Shown here: positions 17,041 to 25,989 of the stretch, one piece after another | Numbering within the stretch: position 1 is the stretch's first letter | Layout: each line of letters begins with the position of its first letter | Assembly: GCF_017814435.1 (NCBI RefSeq) | Contig: NZ_JAGJCB010000010.1 | Coordinates: forward strand, 1 to 64,000 | DNA length: 64,000 bases | Source: Mariniflexile gromovii | Lineage (GTDB): Bacteria; Bacteroidota; Bacteroidia; Flavobacteriales; Flavobacteriaceae | Reading direction: 5' to 3' | The notes under the pieces: generated by a model | What the model saw: the letters and a program-made list of their open reading frames with translations, nothing else | What the model was told of the DNA's origin: nothing | The model's database searches: none | Translations under genes and position numbers: made by a program

Positions 17041-17169
17041 AGTGGCAAAGTTGCAAAGTTTCAAAGCTTCAAAGTTGCAAAGAATCAAAGTGCTTTCGTT
17101 AAAAAGTTTAACGGGGAAGGATTTTTGATTTCAGAATAAAAAAACTGAGACTGAATACTGAGACTGTAA
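17041..17169. repeat. Degenerate tandem repeats (CAAAGTTGC and ACTGAGACTG words)
   Basis: At 17045-17092 about six copies of a 9-base word (CAAAGTTGC, CAAAGTTTC, CAAAGCTTC and similar) stand in tandem. At about 17146-17165 the word ACTGAGACTG appears twice. They fill the gap between two convergent genes. Confidence 0.6.
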
Positions 17170-17170
17170 A

Positions 17171-18199
17171 CTATTCCTTATCCAAACTTAAAGTTGCCAT
17201 AAGCGGATAATGATCGGAGAAATGTTGATTGTAAGACTTGAAACCATTTACTGCAAAAGCCTTATCGGAAAAAATATAGTCAATCCTTACAGGGAAAAAT
17301 TTAAACTCATACGTGCGTCCAAAACCATTGCCTGCTTCTTTAAATGTGTCATTTAAATCGCCTTTAATTTTTCTATACACATACGAATAAGCGGTATTGT
17401 TGAAGTCGCCGCAAACAATCATCTTATAATGACACTGTTTTTTATGCTGTAAAAATATTTCAGATTGGAACTGCTGTCTTTTAAAAGTATTTTCAATTTT
17501 TTTAAAAATACGCGAGGTACTTTCCTGTTTAAGCTTTTCTACATCGGTATCAATTTTCAACGATTGCAGATGCAGGTTGTAAACCCTAATCGTGTCTTTT
17601 CCTTTTACAACATCGGCAAAAATGGCATTGTTGTATGTATTTGGAAATTCCAAAGAACCAGAATTGATAATAGGAAATTTAGAAAAAATGGCTTGACCCG
17701 TGAGTATTTTTTTTCCTGATACTTTTTCAAACTTGTACTTGTAAAAAGAAAAATCAGTATCTGGATTCGGGCGGTAATCTTGAATACACAAGATATCTGG
17801 GGCCTCGGTTTTAACGAAATCGACTATTTTGGTTTCTATATTTTTTTCGGGAATCCAATCGTACAGATTAAACAATCGTACATTGAAATTCATCACCTTT
17901 ATATTATTCGGATTGTCAACTTTTTTTGATTCTGAAAACTTGTAAAGAGAGCCAAAAACCATTTGCCCTATAAGAAGCACTATCAACGATATGAAGAGTT
18001 GCTTTCTTATGCCAATTAACCAATACAAGAAAAACAATACATTCAATAAAATTAAAAAAGGCACGCCCAAACTAAGAACCGATAACACGGAAAATGCGCG
18101 TGGCGACAAAAATGGCAACGCATAAGCTAGCAATAGAACAATAGCAACCAAAATATTGATGACGTAGATGATTTTATTTATGGTGCTTAATTGTTTCAT
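17171..18199 (-). CDS. Endonuclease/exonuclease/phosphatase family protein, membrane-anchored
   Basis: 342 residues. Three N-terminal membrane segments (about residues 8-28, 35-60 and 66-86) precede an EEP catalytic domain. This has KVMNFNVRLFNLYDW, ILCIQDYRP, YNLHLQSLK, CGDFNNTAYSYVYR, RIDYIFSD and FSDHYPLMA, which include the metal Asp/Asn/His residues. The fold covers nucleases, sphingomyelinases and lipid phosphatases; the substrate here is not clear. It follows the rhomboid gene by one base, in one minus-strand unit. Confidence 0.9.
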   Translation of the reverse strand: MKQLSTINKIIYVINILVAIVLLLAYALPFLSPRAFSVLSVLSLGVPFLILLNVLFFLYWLIGIRKQLFISLIVLLIGQMVFGSLYKFSESKKVDNPNNIKVMNFNVRLFNLYDWIPEKNIETKIVDFVKTEAPDILCIQDYRPNPDTDFSFYKYKFEKVSGKKILTGQAIFSKFPIINSGSLEFPNTYNNAIFADVVKGKDTIRVYNLHLQSLKIDTDVEKLKQESTSRIFKKIENTFKRQQFQSEIFLQHKKQCHYKMIVCGDFNNTAYSYVYRKIKGDLNDTFKEAGNGFGRTYEFKFFPVRIDYIFSDKAFAVNGFKSYNQHFSDHYPLMATLSLDKE

Positions 18200-18200
18200 G

Positions 18201-19061
18201 CTACTTCCCTGCCCTGAATAAAAATTCTTTTTCTTCTGCCGTTAAACTATCGTAACCGCTTTTGCTTATTTTATCTAAAATGACGTCTATTTTCTTTTGA
18301 TTATTAAACTCGTTAAAATCGGCTTTAGTATAACCACCAACCTTACTTTTATTTTTATGAACGGTTTTTAAAGGTCCTTTTTTTGATGGTTTAAACATAT
18401 TGGCAAATAAATCCATAAAACGTTCAAAACCTTTACCAATATCATCACCTTTCAATAGTTGCTTTGCGTAAAAATATCCTAATAACGCTCCGCCCAAGTG
18501 TGCTAAATTTCCACCGGCATTACCTGTTGCTGGATTACTTATTCCTGCAAAAACACCAAAAGCATCCAACACTACAATTGCTAAACCAATGTACCAAAGT
18601 TTTATGTTAAACATAAAGAAACGCACTTCTTGGTTTGGCATATAAGCACAAAGAAAAATTAATAACGCTCTTACTGCTGCTGAAGCTCCTACCAAATTGG
18701 AATTGGCACCAAATATACTTGGAAACAAGGTGTAGCATAACATAAATAATAACCCTCCAGACATGGCCCCGAGAAAGTAAATGTTCAAAGCCATTTTAGC
18801 ACTGAATAAATTTAAAAACATACGCCCGATAACATACAACCAAAGCATATTAAATAGGATATGTAAAAAATCATAATGCACAAAAGCATAGGTAATTATG
18901 GCCCATGGTTTTGTTATAAAATTGCTTAAGTTGCTTGGTAATTCAAACCAATTCAAATTTAAAAATAACCCCAGTATATAAACTACTAGATTAACAGCTA
19001 TAAGTTTTTCTAAAACATTTAGGTTAGCTAATTTGAATTTTATGTCGTTTGTTAAACTCAT
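18201..19061 (-). CDS. Rhomboid family intramembrane serine protease (second copy)
   Basis: 286 residues from the ATG at 19061, which overlaps the stop of the upstream rhomboid by one base (TAATG); an in-frame TTG at 19070 is a less likely start. Multi-span core with FVHYDFLHILFNMLWLYVIGRMF, the catalytic Ser in VGASAAVRALL and the catalytic His in AHLGGALLGY. The usual GxSG is GASA here. The C-terminal tail of about 80 residues is cytoplasmic and basic. It probably cleaves membrane proteins within the lipid bilayer; the substrate is unknown. Confidence 0.9.
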   Translation of the reverse strand: MSLTNDIKFKLANLNVLEKLIAVNLVVYILGLFLNLNWFELPSNLSNFITKPWAIITYAFVHYDFLHILFNMLWLYVIGRMFLNLFSAKMALNIYFLGAMSGGLLFMLCYTLFPSIFGANSNLVGASAAVRALLIFLCAYMPNQEVRFFMFNIKLWYIGLAIVVLDAFGVFAGISNPATGNAGGNLAHLGGALLGYFYAKQLLKGDDIGKGFERFMDLFANMFKPSKKGPLKTVHKNKSKVGGYTKADFNEFNNQKKIDVILDKISKSGYDSLTAEEKEFLFRAGK

Positions 19062-19828
19062 TAATTCCAACGGTTACTATTAAACTGATTTTTTTTCCAA
19101 TACCACATTATAAAAAATCCGGTAAGTGCTCCACCAACGTGTGCCATATAAGCGGTATTACTAGGGCTAAAGAAAGACTGACCAGTGATACCTGAAATTA
19201 AATCTAATATAATAATACCCGGTATAAAATATTTGGCCTTAATAGGAATAGGTAAAAATATAAGCATCAGTTCCGCATTGGGGTTCATCATACCAAATGC
19301 AGCCAAAACACCCATTATACAACCGGAAGCTCCAACCATTGATGCATTATACACTGGAAAAATATTTTGTAATTCTAAAAGTTGCGATTGAGTAACTCCT
19401 GATAATACTTTATTGGTTGACAACATTAAATGGATATCGTTTGGACTTAACCCCGAAGCTAATAACGAATTAAAATTAGGGATGTATTGAAAATAGTAAT
19501 ACCCTAATTGCAACGCAGCTGCTCCTAAACCCGCAGAAAAATAAATAAACAGAAAACGTTTAGAACCTAATACTTGTTCTACAGGTGTTCCAAACATCCA
19601 TAATGCGAACATATTAAACAATAAATGTGTAATGCTTAAATTATTTAAATCACCTCCACCATGCATGAACATATGCGTTATAATTTGCCAAGGTTTAAAC
19701 AAGTCGTTTTTTGGAAAATACATAGCAAACCATTCATAAAAAGCACCATTTGCAATAAATAACGTTCCGATAAACATCAAAACGTTAATAATAATTAAAT
19801 GCTTAACGGTATCAGAAATTCGCATCAT
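19061..19828 (-). CDS. Rhomboid family intramembrane serine protease (first copy)
   Basis: 255 residues with about six membrane segments. HMFMHGGGDLNNLSITHLLFNM holds the loop His/Asn region, MVGASGCIMGVLAAFG carries the catalytic GASG Ser, and YMAHVGGALTGF the catalytic His. It is coupled to a paralogue just downstream. Such paired rhomboids between mutL and an EEP-domain gene look like an old tandem duplication. Confidence 0.93.
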   Translation of the reverse strand: MMRISDTVKHLIIINVLMFIGTLFIANGAFYEWFAMYFPKNDLFKPWQIITHMFMHGGGDLNNLSITHLLFNMFALWMFGTPVEQVLGSKRFLFIYFSAGLGAAALQLGYYYFQYIPNFNSLLASGLSPNDIHLMLSTNKVLSGVTQSQLLELQNIFPVYNASMVGASGCIMGVLAAFGMMNPNAELMLIFLPIPIKAKYFIPGIIILDLISGITGQSFFSPSNTAYMAHVGGALTGFFIMWYWKKNQFNSNRWN

Positions 19829-19831
19829 AAT

Positions 19832-21682
19832 CTATATAAATTTTTTATCTAATTCATCAACACTCATGGTTATAAATGTTGTTCGATTAGTAGGTGAAAC
19901 ATTGGGTTCTTTACATGCAAATAGTTTATTTACCAAATGCTCTTGTTCATCTTTTAATAGTGATTGTCCTTTTTTAATGGCTAAACTTTTAGCCATCGAT
20001 TTTGCCAACAAATCGGTAGCGCTAAAATGTGTATCGGGCACTTCATTCTCAACATCACTAATTAATTGTTCTAAAATAATGGATACTTCACTTTCTGGAA
20101 CCGATATAGGAACACCAGTGATTTCAATAGTTTCGCTATTAACGTTTGAAAATACAAAACCGGTATGCTCTAAATCTTCTTTTAATTGATGGATAATTTG
20201 AATTTCCTGTGAAGAAAAATGCAGTTCCAAAGGAAACAACAATTGTTGGCTCACCCCTTCCTTAATGGTTAAACTCTTAAGAAAATCTTCATACAAAATA
20301 CGTTGGTGCGCCCGATGCTGGTCTATAACCAACATACCCGATTTTATAGTACTTACAATGTATTTATTATGAAGTTGATAGGTGGTTTTAGATTGTTCAA
20401 TTTTATTAGCATCACTAAAAGCAGAAATGGTAGTTTCTTCAGTTTCAAAATGAACTTCGCTAAAATCGTGTTCGGTTTTGGTTCCTTTTGATTCTAAACC
20501 TACATACAAACTATCCCAATTAGTTGGGGTTTGTTTTTTAAATGCCGTTGTTTGCTTTCCGGACGTATAACTTTCTTTAAATGGATTGAAACTCCTGTCT
20601 ACCTCTATAACTGGCGAACTCGTTTCTTTATTGTTGAAATTATAAGGCGTATCCAAACTAGCATCACGTTCAAAATCTAATACAGGTGCTATATTAAATT
20701 GCCCCAAACTGTGCTTTACTGCCGAACGCAGTAAGGCATAAATGGTATGCTCATCATCAAACTTAATCTCCGTTTTAGTAGGATGGATATTAATATCTAT
20801 GGTTTCGGGGTTTACCGTTAAATTTAAAAAATAACTTGGATGGTTTCCGCTTTTAAGCAAGCCTTCAAACGCTGAAGATATAGCATGATTTAAATAAGGG
20901 CTTTTAATAAACCGATTGTTCACAAAAAAGTATTGTTCTCCTCTGGTTTTTTTTGCATACTCCGGTTTTCCGACAAATCCTGCTATTTTTAAAACCTCCG
21001 TATCCTCTTCAACAGGCACTAACTTTTCGTTTGTTTTGTTTCCGAAGATATTAACGATGCGTTGCCTGTAATTGCTTATTGGAAGATTGAATGACTCACT
21101 TCCATTATTATACATGGCAAAACTAATGGTGGGATGTGCCAGCGCTACACGGTGGAATTCATCAAAAACATGGCGCAGTTCTACCGTATTCGATTTTAAA
21201 AAATTACGACGCGCAGGGATATTAAAAAATAGATTTTTTACAGAAACAGACGTTCCTTTTGGTGTTACCACCACTTCTTGAGACACAATGGTGCTACCTT
21301 CTATCACAATACTATTGCCAACCTCATCATTTTCTTGTTTCGTTTTTAACTCCACATGAGCAATTGCCGCAATACTTGCTAAGGCTTCACCACGAAATCC
21401 TTTAGTGTTTAAATGAAATAAATCATCGGCAGTACGAATCTTAGATGTAGCATGGCGTTCAAAACTTAATCGGGCATCTGTGGTACTCATTCCCTTACCA
21501 TTATCAATAACTTGAACGAGTGTTTTGCCAGCGTCTTTTATAATGAGCTTTATAACTGTTGCATTGGCATCAATAGCATTTTCTAATAATTCTTTAACTA
21601 CAGAAGCAGGACGTTGTACAACTTCTCCAGCAGCTATTTGGTTTGCTACATGATCTGGTAATAGCTGTATAATGTCTGCCAT
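19832..21682 (-). CDS. mutL: DNA mismatch repair protein MutL
   Basis: 616 residues, normal length. The GHKL ATPase motifs are VVKELLENAIDANA, DNGKGM and KGFRGEALASIAAI near the N-terminus, and the C-terminal dimerisation domain ends with CKEPNVSPTNRTTFITM. MutL couples MutS mismatch recognition to strand incision. The start codon follows the stop of a small membrane protein gene by 3 bases. Confidence 0.96.
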   Translation of the reverse strand: MADIIQLLPDHVANQIAAGEVVQRPASVVKELLENAIDANATVIKLIIKDAGKTLVQVIDNGKGMSTTDARLSFERHATSKIRTADDLFHLNTKGFRGEALASIAAIAHVELKTKQENDEVGNSIVIEGSTIVSQEVVVTPKGTSVSVKNLFFNIPARRNFLKSNTVELRHVFDEFHRVALAHPTISFAMYNNGSESFNLPISNYRQRIVNIFGNKTNEKLVPVEEDTEVLKIAGFVGKPEYAKKTRGEQYFFVNNRFIKSPYLNHAISSAFEGLLKSGNHPSYFLNLTVNPETIDINIHPTKTEIKFDDEHTIYALLRSAVKHSLGQFNIAPVLDFERDASLDTPYNFNNKETSSPVIEVDRSFNPFKESYTSGKQTTAFKKQTPTNWDSLYVGLESKGTKTEHDFSEVHFETEETTISAFSDANKIEQSKTTYQLHNKYIVSTIKSGMLVIDQHRAHQRILYEDFLKSLTIKEGVSQQLLFPLELHFSSQEIQIIHQLKEDLEHTGFVFSNVNSETIEITGVPISVPESEVSIILEQLISDVENEVPDTHFSATDLLAKSMAKSLAIKKGQSLLKDEQEHLVNKLFACKEPNVSPTNRTTFITMSVDELDKKFI

Positions 21683-21685
21683 GTA

Positions 21686-21973
21686 TTATTTAGAAAAGAA
21701 AATAGACAAATCGAATTCAATAATGGCTAAAAAAATAAAAACTAGCACTGCTATAATGATTAGAATACGTCTGTCTGCTTGTTTATCAGGGTTACTTTTT
21801 AGCTCGTTGAAAGCATTTACAATTTTAGTTTTTAAACCTGTATTGCCTCCTACGGTTTTTCTATATTCGTCAAATTTATGTTTAATTTCAAAAGGGTTAC
21901 CTTCACCTTTATCGTCAAAATAACGTGGTGTATAGCTGAATTTTTTATTTTTTCGTTGTTTTAAAATTGCCAT
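21686..21973 (-). CDS. Small C-terminally membrane-anchored protein (1 of a pair)
   Basis: 95 residues. Basic, polar N-terminus (MAILKQRKNKKFSYTPRYF), then one hydrophobic segment at the C-terminus (ILIIIAVLVFIFLAIIEF, about residues 70-87), as in a tail-anchored protein. The N-terminal pattern KQxKNKxFxY is shared with the next small protein, so the two are related. Relatives are common next to mutL and ribH in flavobacteria and are sometimes mislabelled as riboflavin synthase; nothing here supports such an activity. Confidence 0.75.
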   Translation of the reverse strand: MAILKQRKNKKFSYTPRYFDDKGEGNPFEIKHKFDEYRKTVGGNTGLKTKIVNAFNELKSNPDKQADRRILIIIAVLVFIFLAIIEFDLSIFFSK

Positions 21974-21990
21974 AATTTCTAAGTTTTTGT

Positions 21991-22221
21991 TTACATGAAT
22001 TTCTTATCTAACAAATACATGCAAATCAATAATAATACCAAAACTATAATGAGTGTTCGTATTGGCATAGCACCTTTTACTTTTCGGCTTCTTTCGCTAC
22101 GACGCTTCCACTGAGAAACAAAGTCTTTGTTCTTAGAGTCTTCTAAGTTATTATCCGATCCTTTTTCTTTTGAAAAAGCAGATTGATAATTAAAGGTTTT
22201 ATTTTTTTGTTGTTTTAACAA
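21991..22221 (-). CDS. Small C-terminally membrane-anchored protein (2 of a pair)
   Basis: 76 residues. It starts MLKQQKNKTFNYQ, matching the N-terminal pattern of the gene 17 bases downstream, and ends with one membrane segment (TLIIVLVLLLICMYLL). The middle is strongly charged. Probably a diverged tandem duplicate. Function unknown. Confidence 0.7.
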   Translation of the reverse strand: MLKQQKNKTFNYQSAFSKEKGSDNNLEDSKNKDFVSQWKRRSERSRKVKGAMPIRTLIIVLVLLLICMYLLDKKFM

Positions 22222-22286
22222 AGTGAATGCATTCTTAATCCCTCAAAAATACTTAAAAATAGGCAGAAACCGAAGATTGAAATGCT

Positions 22287-22363
22287 AAAAAATTCCAAAA
22301 AATAAATTCCAAATCCCATAAGCATATAATCGTATAGCTCTGGAATTTGGAATTTTAAAATTG
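22287..22363. repeat. Inverted AAATTCCAA-type repeat element
   Basis: The left arm holds two AATTCCAA words and the right arm GGAATTTGGAATTTT, giving a large imperfect hairpin just 3' of ribH, where it could end transcription. An element of the same kind, with the same words and an AAGCATA centre, lies at 46131-46195. Confidence 0.6.
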
Positions 22364-22371
22364 TTTATTTT

Positions 22372-22857
22372 TCAACTATTTTTCCGCAATTCAGCCATTT
22401 TGATAGCAGCAATGGCAGCTTCTGTTCCTTTGTTACCATGTTTTCCACCAGAACGATCGATGGATTGCTGCATGGTATTGTCGGTAAGCACACAAAAGAT
22501 TACAGGTGTTTCATGTAATACATTAAGGTCTTTTATCCCTTGTGTGACACCTTCACACACAAAATCGAAATGTTTGGTTTCTCCCTGAATAACGCAACCA
22601 ATGGCAATAACAGCGTTTAACATTTGCTGTTGCATTTTTTTACTTCCGTAGATAAGCTCAAAACTTCCAGGAACATTCCAACGGATGATGTTGTTAGGCA
22701 ATGCCCCATTTTCTATAAGCGCATCATAAGCACCTTGGTATAAACCTTCGGTTATGGTATCGTTCCATTCTGAAACAACAATCCCAAACCGAAACTTGCT
22801 CGCATTTGGGATTGTTGTTTTATCGTAATCGGATAAATTTTTGTTTGCCGTAGCCAT
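22372..22857 (-). CDS. ribH: 6,7-dimethyl-8-ribityllumazine synthase
   Basis: 161 residues from the ATG at 22857; an upstream GTG would overlap the TPR gene and add residues not found in the family. Motifs: FGIVVSEWNDTITEGLYQGAYDAL, VPGSFELIYGSKKM, AVIAIGCVIQGETKHFDFVC and GRSGGKHGNKGTEAA-like RSGGKHGNKG. It condenses 5-amino-6-ribitylamino-uracil with dihydroxybutanone phosphate in riboflavin synthesis. It starts directly after the stop of the TPR gene. Confidence 0.96.
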   Translation of the reverse strand: MATANKNLSDYDKTTIPNASKFRFGIVVSEWNDTITEGLYQGAYDALIENGALPNNIIRWNVPGSFELIYGSKKMQQQMLNAVIAIGCVIQGETKHFDFVCEGVTQGIKDLNVLHETPVIFCVLTDNTMQQSIDRSGGKHGNKGTEAAIAAIKMAELRKNS

Positions 22858-22858
22858 A

Positions 22859-23629
22859 TTATTTGTTTGCCAATACCTGAGCCTTACCAATAAATACTTC
22901 TATGGTTCCTGCTTCAGATGAATTTGGATATTCTTCTTTAATTCTGTTAAAATAGGTAAGCGCTTTGTCTGCCTTCCCTAAATCTAATGCCGTAATACCT
23001 GCTTTATATAAATACATTGGGGTTGTGTATTCATTGTTGCGCAATTCAGCAGCTTGCTCATAATAGTCTAAAGCGTCTTCAGGCTGGTTCAATTGTGCAA
23101 ACGCATCACCAATATTACCCTTTGCTAAAGGTGCTAATATTTCATCATCACTTTTAAAATTACTCAAATGTTCAATCGCATTTTTATAATCTTTTAAATG
23201 TAAATAAGCAGTACCCGCATAGTAATTAGCTAAGTTTGCAGATGGGGTTCCGCTATGTTCTTTAATAATGTCCAACATACCAAATTTACCTTCACCACCT
23301 TTTAAGGCCAACGTGTAAAGTGAATCTTTAGCAGTACCGTTTACAGCATCGTTAAAGTATTTTTGAGCTTGAAACATATCGTTCATAGCTGTAACCTCTT
23401 TAGGTTTTGCAACAAACTCTTTATAACCTAAATAACCTAATACAACGGCAGCAACCACACCAATAATAATAAAAATGTATTTTTGGTTTTTTGCAACGAA
23501 GTCTTCAGTTTTTGATGCAGTTTCATCAAGTGTATTAAAAACCTCGGCGGTAGCAGAATGTTGTTCTACCTCTTCTACCTTTTCTTCTTTTGTTTTTGGT
23601 TTGTATCCTCTTTTATTATAAGTTGCCAT
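22859..23629 (-). CDS. Membrane-anchored tetratricopeptide repeat protein
   Basis: 256 residues. A charged N-terminus and one membrane segment (YIFIIIGVVAAVVLGYLGY, about residues 50-68) precede TPR-like repeats (LANYYAGTAYLHLKDYKNAIEHL, KGNIGDAFAQLNQPEDALDYYEQA, LYKAGITALDLGKADKALTYF). The layout resembles YfgM-type proteins that assist export from the periplasmic side. It heads the unit with ribH. A TATTTTTG -7 box lies upstream at 23656-23663. Confidence 0.85.
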   Translation of the reverse strand: MATYNKRGYKPKTKEEKVEEVEQHSATAEVFNTLDETASKTEDFVAKNQKYIFIIIGVVAAVVLGYLGYKEFVAKPKEVTAMNDMFQAQKYFNDAVNGTAKDSLYTLALKGGEGKFGMLDIIKEHSGTPSANLANYYAGTAYLHLKDYKNAIEHLSNFKSDDEILAPLAKGNIGDAFAQLNQPEDALDYYEQAAELRNNEYTTPMYLYKAGITALDLGKADKALTYFNRIKEEYPNSSEAGTIEVFIGKAQVLANK

Positions 23630-23655
23630 GTATTTAGTCTAAAATTAATGCGCCG

Positions 23656-23663
23656 CAAAAATA
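23656..23663 (-). promoter_or_regulatory. Promoter -7 element for the TPR-ribH unit
   Basis: TATTTTTG on the minus strand fits TAnnTTTG and is 27 bases upstream of the TPR gene start. Confidence 0.4.
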
Positions 23664-23769
23664 TAATTTTTCTTCATAACTAAAAGCCTATTTATTTGAT
23701 ATTTTTCAATAATTTGCACATCCTTTTAAAGAGTTCCATATTCTTTATACCGTTTAAGTTAGCTTTTTT

Positions 23770-24849
23770 ATGATTTTAAAATCACTTTCATTATTAAATT
23801 ACAAGAATTTCGATAGTAAAACCTTCGCTTTCAACGATAAAATAAATTGTATTGTTGGCTACAACGGTATTGGAAAAACCAATGTTTTGGATGCCATTTA
23901 CCATTTATCCTTTGGAAAAAGTTATTTTAATCCCGTTGCAACCCAAAATATTAAGCACGACGAAGACTTTTTTGTGATTCATGGTGATTATGAAAAGGAA
24001 AATAAACTTGAAAAAGTGGTGATAAGTTTAAAACGCGGACAAACCAAAGTGATTAAGCGCAATGGAAAGGCTTATGAAAAATTTAGTGAACACATTGGCT
24101 TTTTACCGCTTGTTATTATTTCGCCAGCCGATAGGGATTTAATTATTGAAGGCAGCGATACCCGACGGAAATTTATTGACAGTGTCATTTCGCAAAGCGA
24201 TAAAAACTATTTAAGCAACTTAATAAATTACAACAAAATATTGGCGCAACGCAATGCACTTTTAAAATATTTCGCTTTAAACCATACCTTTAATAAAGAC
24301 ACATTAGAGGTTTACAATAACCAGTTAAACGAATTTGGCACAGTTATTTTTGAAAAACGCCATGCTTTTTTACAAACATTCATCCCCATTTTTAAAGCAC
24401 GTTATGAAGCCATAAGCAATGGCAACGAAGTTGTTGAGCTAAACTACCACAGCGATTTGTATGAAGACAATTTGAACACGTTGCTTCAAAAAAACATCAA
24501 TAAAGACAAAACCTTACAATATACCAGTGTAGGCATCCATAAAGACGATTTACATTTTAATATTGAAAATCATCCTATTAAAAAATTTGGAAGTCAAGGG
24601 CAGCAAAAATCGTTTTTAATAGCTTTAAAGTTGGCGCAATTCGATTTTATAAAAGCACAAAGCAACGTAAACCCTATTTTATTACTTGACGATATTTTTG
24701 ATAAATTAGATGAAAATCGTGTGGCACAAATTATTAAATTAGTTGATAATGAAAATTTCGGGCAACTATTTATAAGTGACACCCATGCTGAACGTACTGA
24801 AAATGCCGTAAAGCAAGTACACCAAAGTTATGAGATTTTTAAATTATAA
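23770..24849 (+). CDS. recF: DNA replication and repair protein RecF
   Basis: 359 residues. Walker [10 protein letters not shown] (about residues 29-37) in [25 protein letters not shown], signature [18 protein letters not shown] and Walker [17 protein letters not shown]. RecF is an SMC-like ATPase that loads RecA at gaps with RecO and RecR. It is divergent from the TPR gene. Confidence 0.96.
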   Translation: MILKSLSLLNYKNFDSKTFAFNDKINCIVGYNGIGKTNVLDAIYHLSFGKSYFNPVATQNIKHDEDFFVIHGDYEKENKLEKVVISLKRGQTKVIKRNGKAYEKFSEHIGFLPLVIISPADRDLIIEGSDTRRKFIDSVISQSDKNYLSNLINYNKILAQRNALLKYFALNHTFNKDTLEVYNNQLNEFGTVIFEKRHAFLQTFIPIFKARYEAISNGNEVVELNYHSDLYEDNLNTLLQKNINKDKTLQYTSVGIHKDDLHFNIENHPIKKFGSQGQQKSFLIALKLAQFDFIKAQSNVNPILLLDDIFDKLDENRVAQIIKLVDNENFGQLFISDTHAERTENAVKQVHQSYEIFKL

Positions 24850-24860
24850 CGGGAAGACCG

Positions 24861-24894
24861 AACACCAACACCTAGCATCTAGCACCTAAAACCC
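24861..24894. repeat. Short CCTAGCA/CTAGCACC repeat
   Basis: The tract between recF and the DUF721 gene is made of related words (ACACCAACACC, CCTAGCATCTAGCACCTAA), a low-complexity tandem pattern like the others in the window. Confidence 0.45.
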
Positions 24895-24910
24895 ATTAAC
24901 CAAACCAAAA

Positions 24911-25207
24911 ATGGCAAAACGCAACAACGAACATATAAGCATATCGGACGCATTAAAGGAATTTGTGGAGACCAATAAACTGGAAAAAGGCCTAAATAAA
25001 GTAAACGTAGCCGATGCTTGGGCAAATTTAATGGGCAATGGTGTTAATAATTACACCACTGCTGTAAATTTAGAGCGCGACACACTTTATATACAACTTA
25101 ATTCGAGTGTTTTACGAGAAGAATTAAGTTACGGAAAGGAAAAAATAATAAAGATGCTTAATGAAGAATTAGGAAAAGAAATTATTAAAAAATTGATCCT
25201 AAGATAA
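24911..25207 (+). CDS. DUF721 (DciA-like) family protein
   Basis: 98 residues. ISDALKEFVETNKLEKGLNKVNVADAWANLMGNGVNNYTTAV followed by LYIQLNSSVLREELSYGKEKIIKMLNEELG matches DUF721. The family includes DciA, which recruits the replicative helicase in bacteria without DnaC or DnaI. Linkage to recF is consistent with a replication role. Confidence 0.88.
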   Translation: MAKRNNEHISISDALKEFVETNKLEKGLNKVNVADAWANLMGNGVNNYTTAVNLERDTLYIQLNSSVLREELSYGKEKIIKMLNEELGKEIIKKLILR

Positions 25208-25269
25208 TTAGGTAAAACTATTTGAAATAAAAAAAACAATAAAAAGCACCGATGTCTGAAAAATTATAC

Positions 25270-25277
25270 TACCTTTG
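25270..25277 (+). promoter_or_regulatory. Promoter -7 element for cold-shock gene 1
   Basis: TACCTTTG matches TAnnTTTG and is 28 bases before the start codon, so the leader would be short, unlike the long cold-shock leaders of enterobacteria. Confidence 0.5.
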
Positions 25278-25305
25278 TCCCTTAAATTTTTATAAATAAA
25301 TTACA

Positions 25306-25497
25306 ATGAGTAAAGGTACCGTAAAATTCTTCAATGATTCAAAAGGTTTTGGATTCATCACTGAAGATGACAACAACAAAGAACATTTCGTACACATTTC
25401 AGGACTTATCGATGAAATTCGTGAAGGTGATGCAGTTGAATTCGATCTACAAGAAGGTAGAAAAGGATTAAACGCCGTAAACGTAAAAGTAATCTAA
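25306..25497 (+). CDS. Cold-shock domain protein 1
   Basis: 63 residues. Single cold-shock domain with RNP1 (KGFGFI) and RNP2 (HFVHIS) on a five-stranded OB fold. These proteins bind single-stranded RNA and DNA and act as RNA chaperones. It differs from copy 2 by only three residues, and the coding DNA and downstream terminator are almost identical, which means a recent duplication or gene conversion. Confidence 0.95.
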   Translation: MSKGTVKFFNDSKGFGFITEDDNNKEHFVHISGLIDEIREGDAVEFDLQEGRKGLNAVNVKVI

Positions 25498-25521
25498 TAC
25501 ATATACTTTAACAATTACATT

Positions 25522-25554
25522 AAAAGTCTATCAATCAATTTGATAGACTTTTTT
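25522..25554 (+). terminator. Intrinsic terminator of cold-shock gene 1
   Basis: Stem AAGTCTATCAA/TTGATAGACTT with a short TCAA loop and a T-run. The same hairpin follows copy 2. Confidence 0.88.
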
Positions 25555-25617
25555 GTTGAATTTAACTTCAAAATCAAATTAACTGTAAAATACATGACTT
25601 GCTATGATATTTAGCGG

Positions 25618-25625
25618 TACTTTTG
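25618..25625 (+). promoter_or_regulatory. Promoter -7 element for cold-shock gene 2
   Basis: TACTTTTG fits TAnnTTTG, 30 bases before the start codon. The promoter region is not copied from gene 1, although the coding region is. Confidence 0.45.
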
Positions 25626-25655
25626 AAACAATAATTAATATTTAATATTTATAAC

Positions 25656-25847
25656 ATGAATAAAGGTACCGTAAAATTCTTCAATGATTCTAAAGGTTTT
25701 GGATTCATCACTGAAGATGACAACAACAAAGAACATTTCGTACACATTTCAGGACTTGTTGATGAAATTCGCGAAGGTGATGCCGTTGAATTCGATTTAC
25801 AAGAAGGTAAAAAGGGTTTAAACGCAGTAAACGTGAAAGTAATCTAA
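25656..25847 (+). CDS. Cold-shock domain protein 2
   Basis: 63 residues, nearly identical to copy 1 (Asn for Ser at position 2, Val for Ile at about 35, Lys for Arg at about 52). RNP1 and RNP2 are intact. It has its own promoter and terminator, so regulation may differ even though the product does not. Confidence 0.95.
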   Translation: MNKGTVKFFNDSKGFGFITEDDNNKEHFVHISGLVDEIREGDAVEFDLQEGKKGLNAVNVKVI

Positions 25848-25872
25848 CACATACACTTTAACAATTACAATT

Positions 25873-25906
25873 AAAAGTCTATCAATCAATTTGATAGACT
25901 TTTTTG
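25873..25906 (+). terminator. Intrinsic terminator of cold-shock gene 2
   Basis: Same stem and loop as the terminator after copy 1, followed by T6. Confidence 0.88.
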
Positions 25907-25989
25907 TTTTTTAAACTTTCTTAAAAAAACATTTTTTTTTTCATGTTTTTTTATAGTACATTTATAATATTAATTTAATAATTTAAAGT

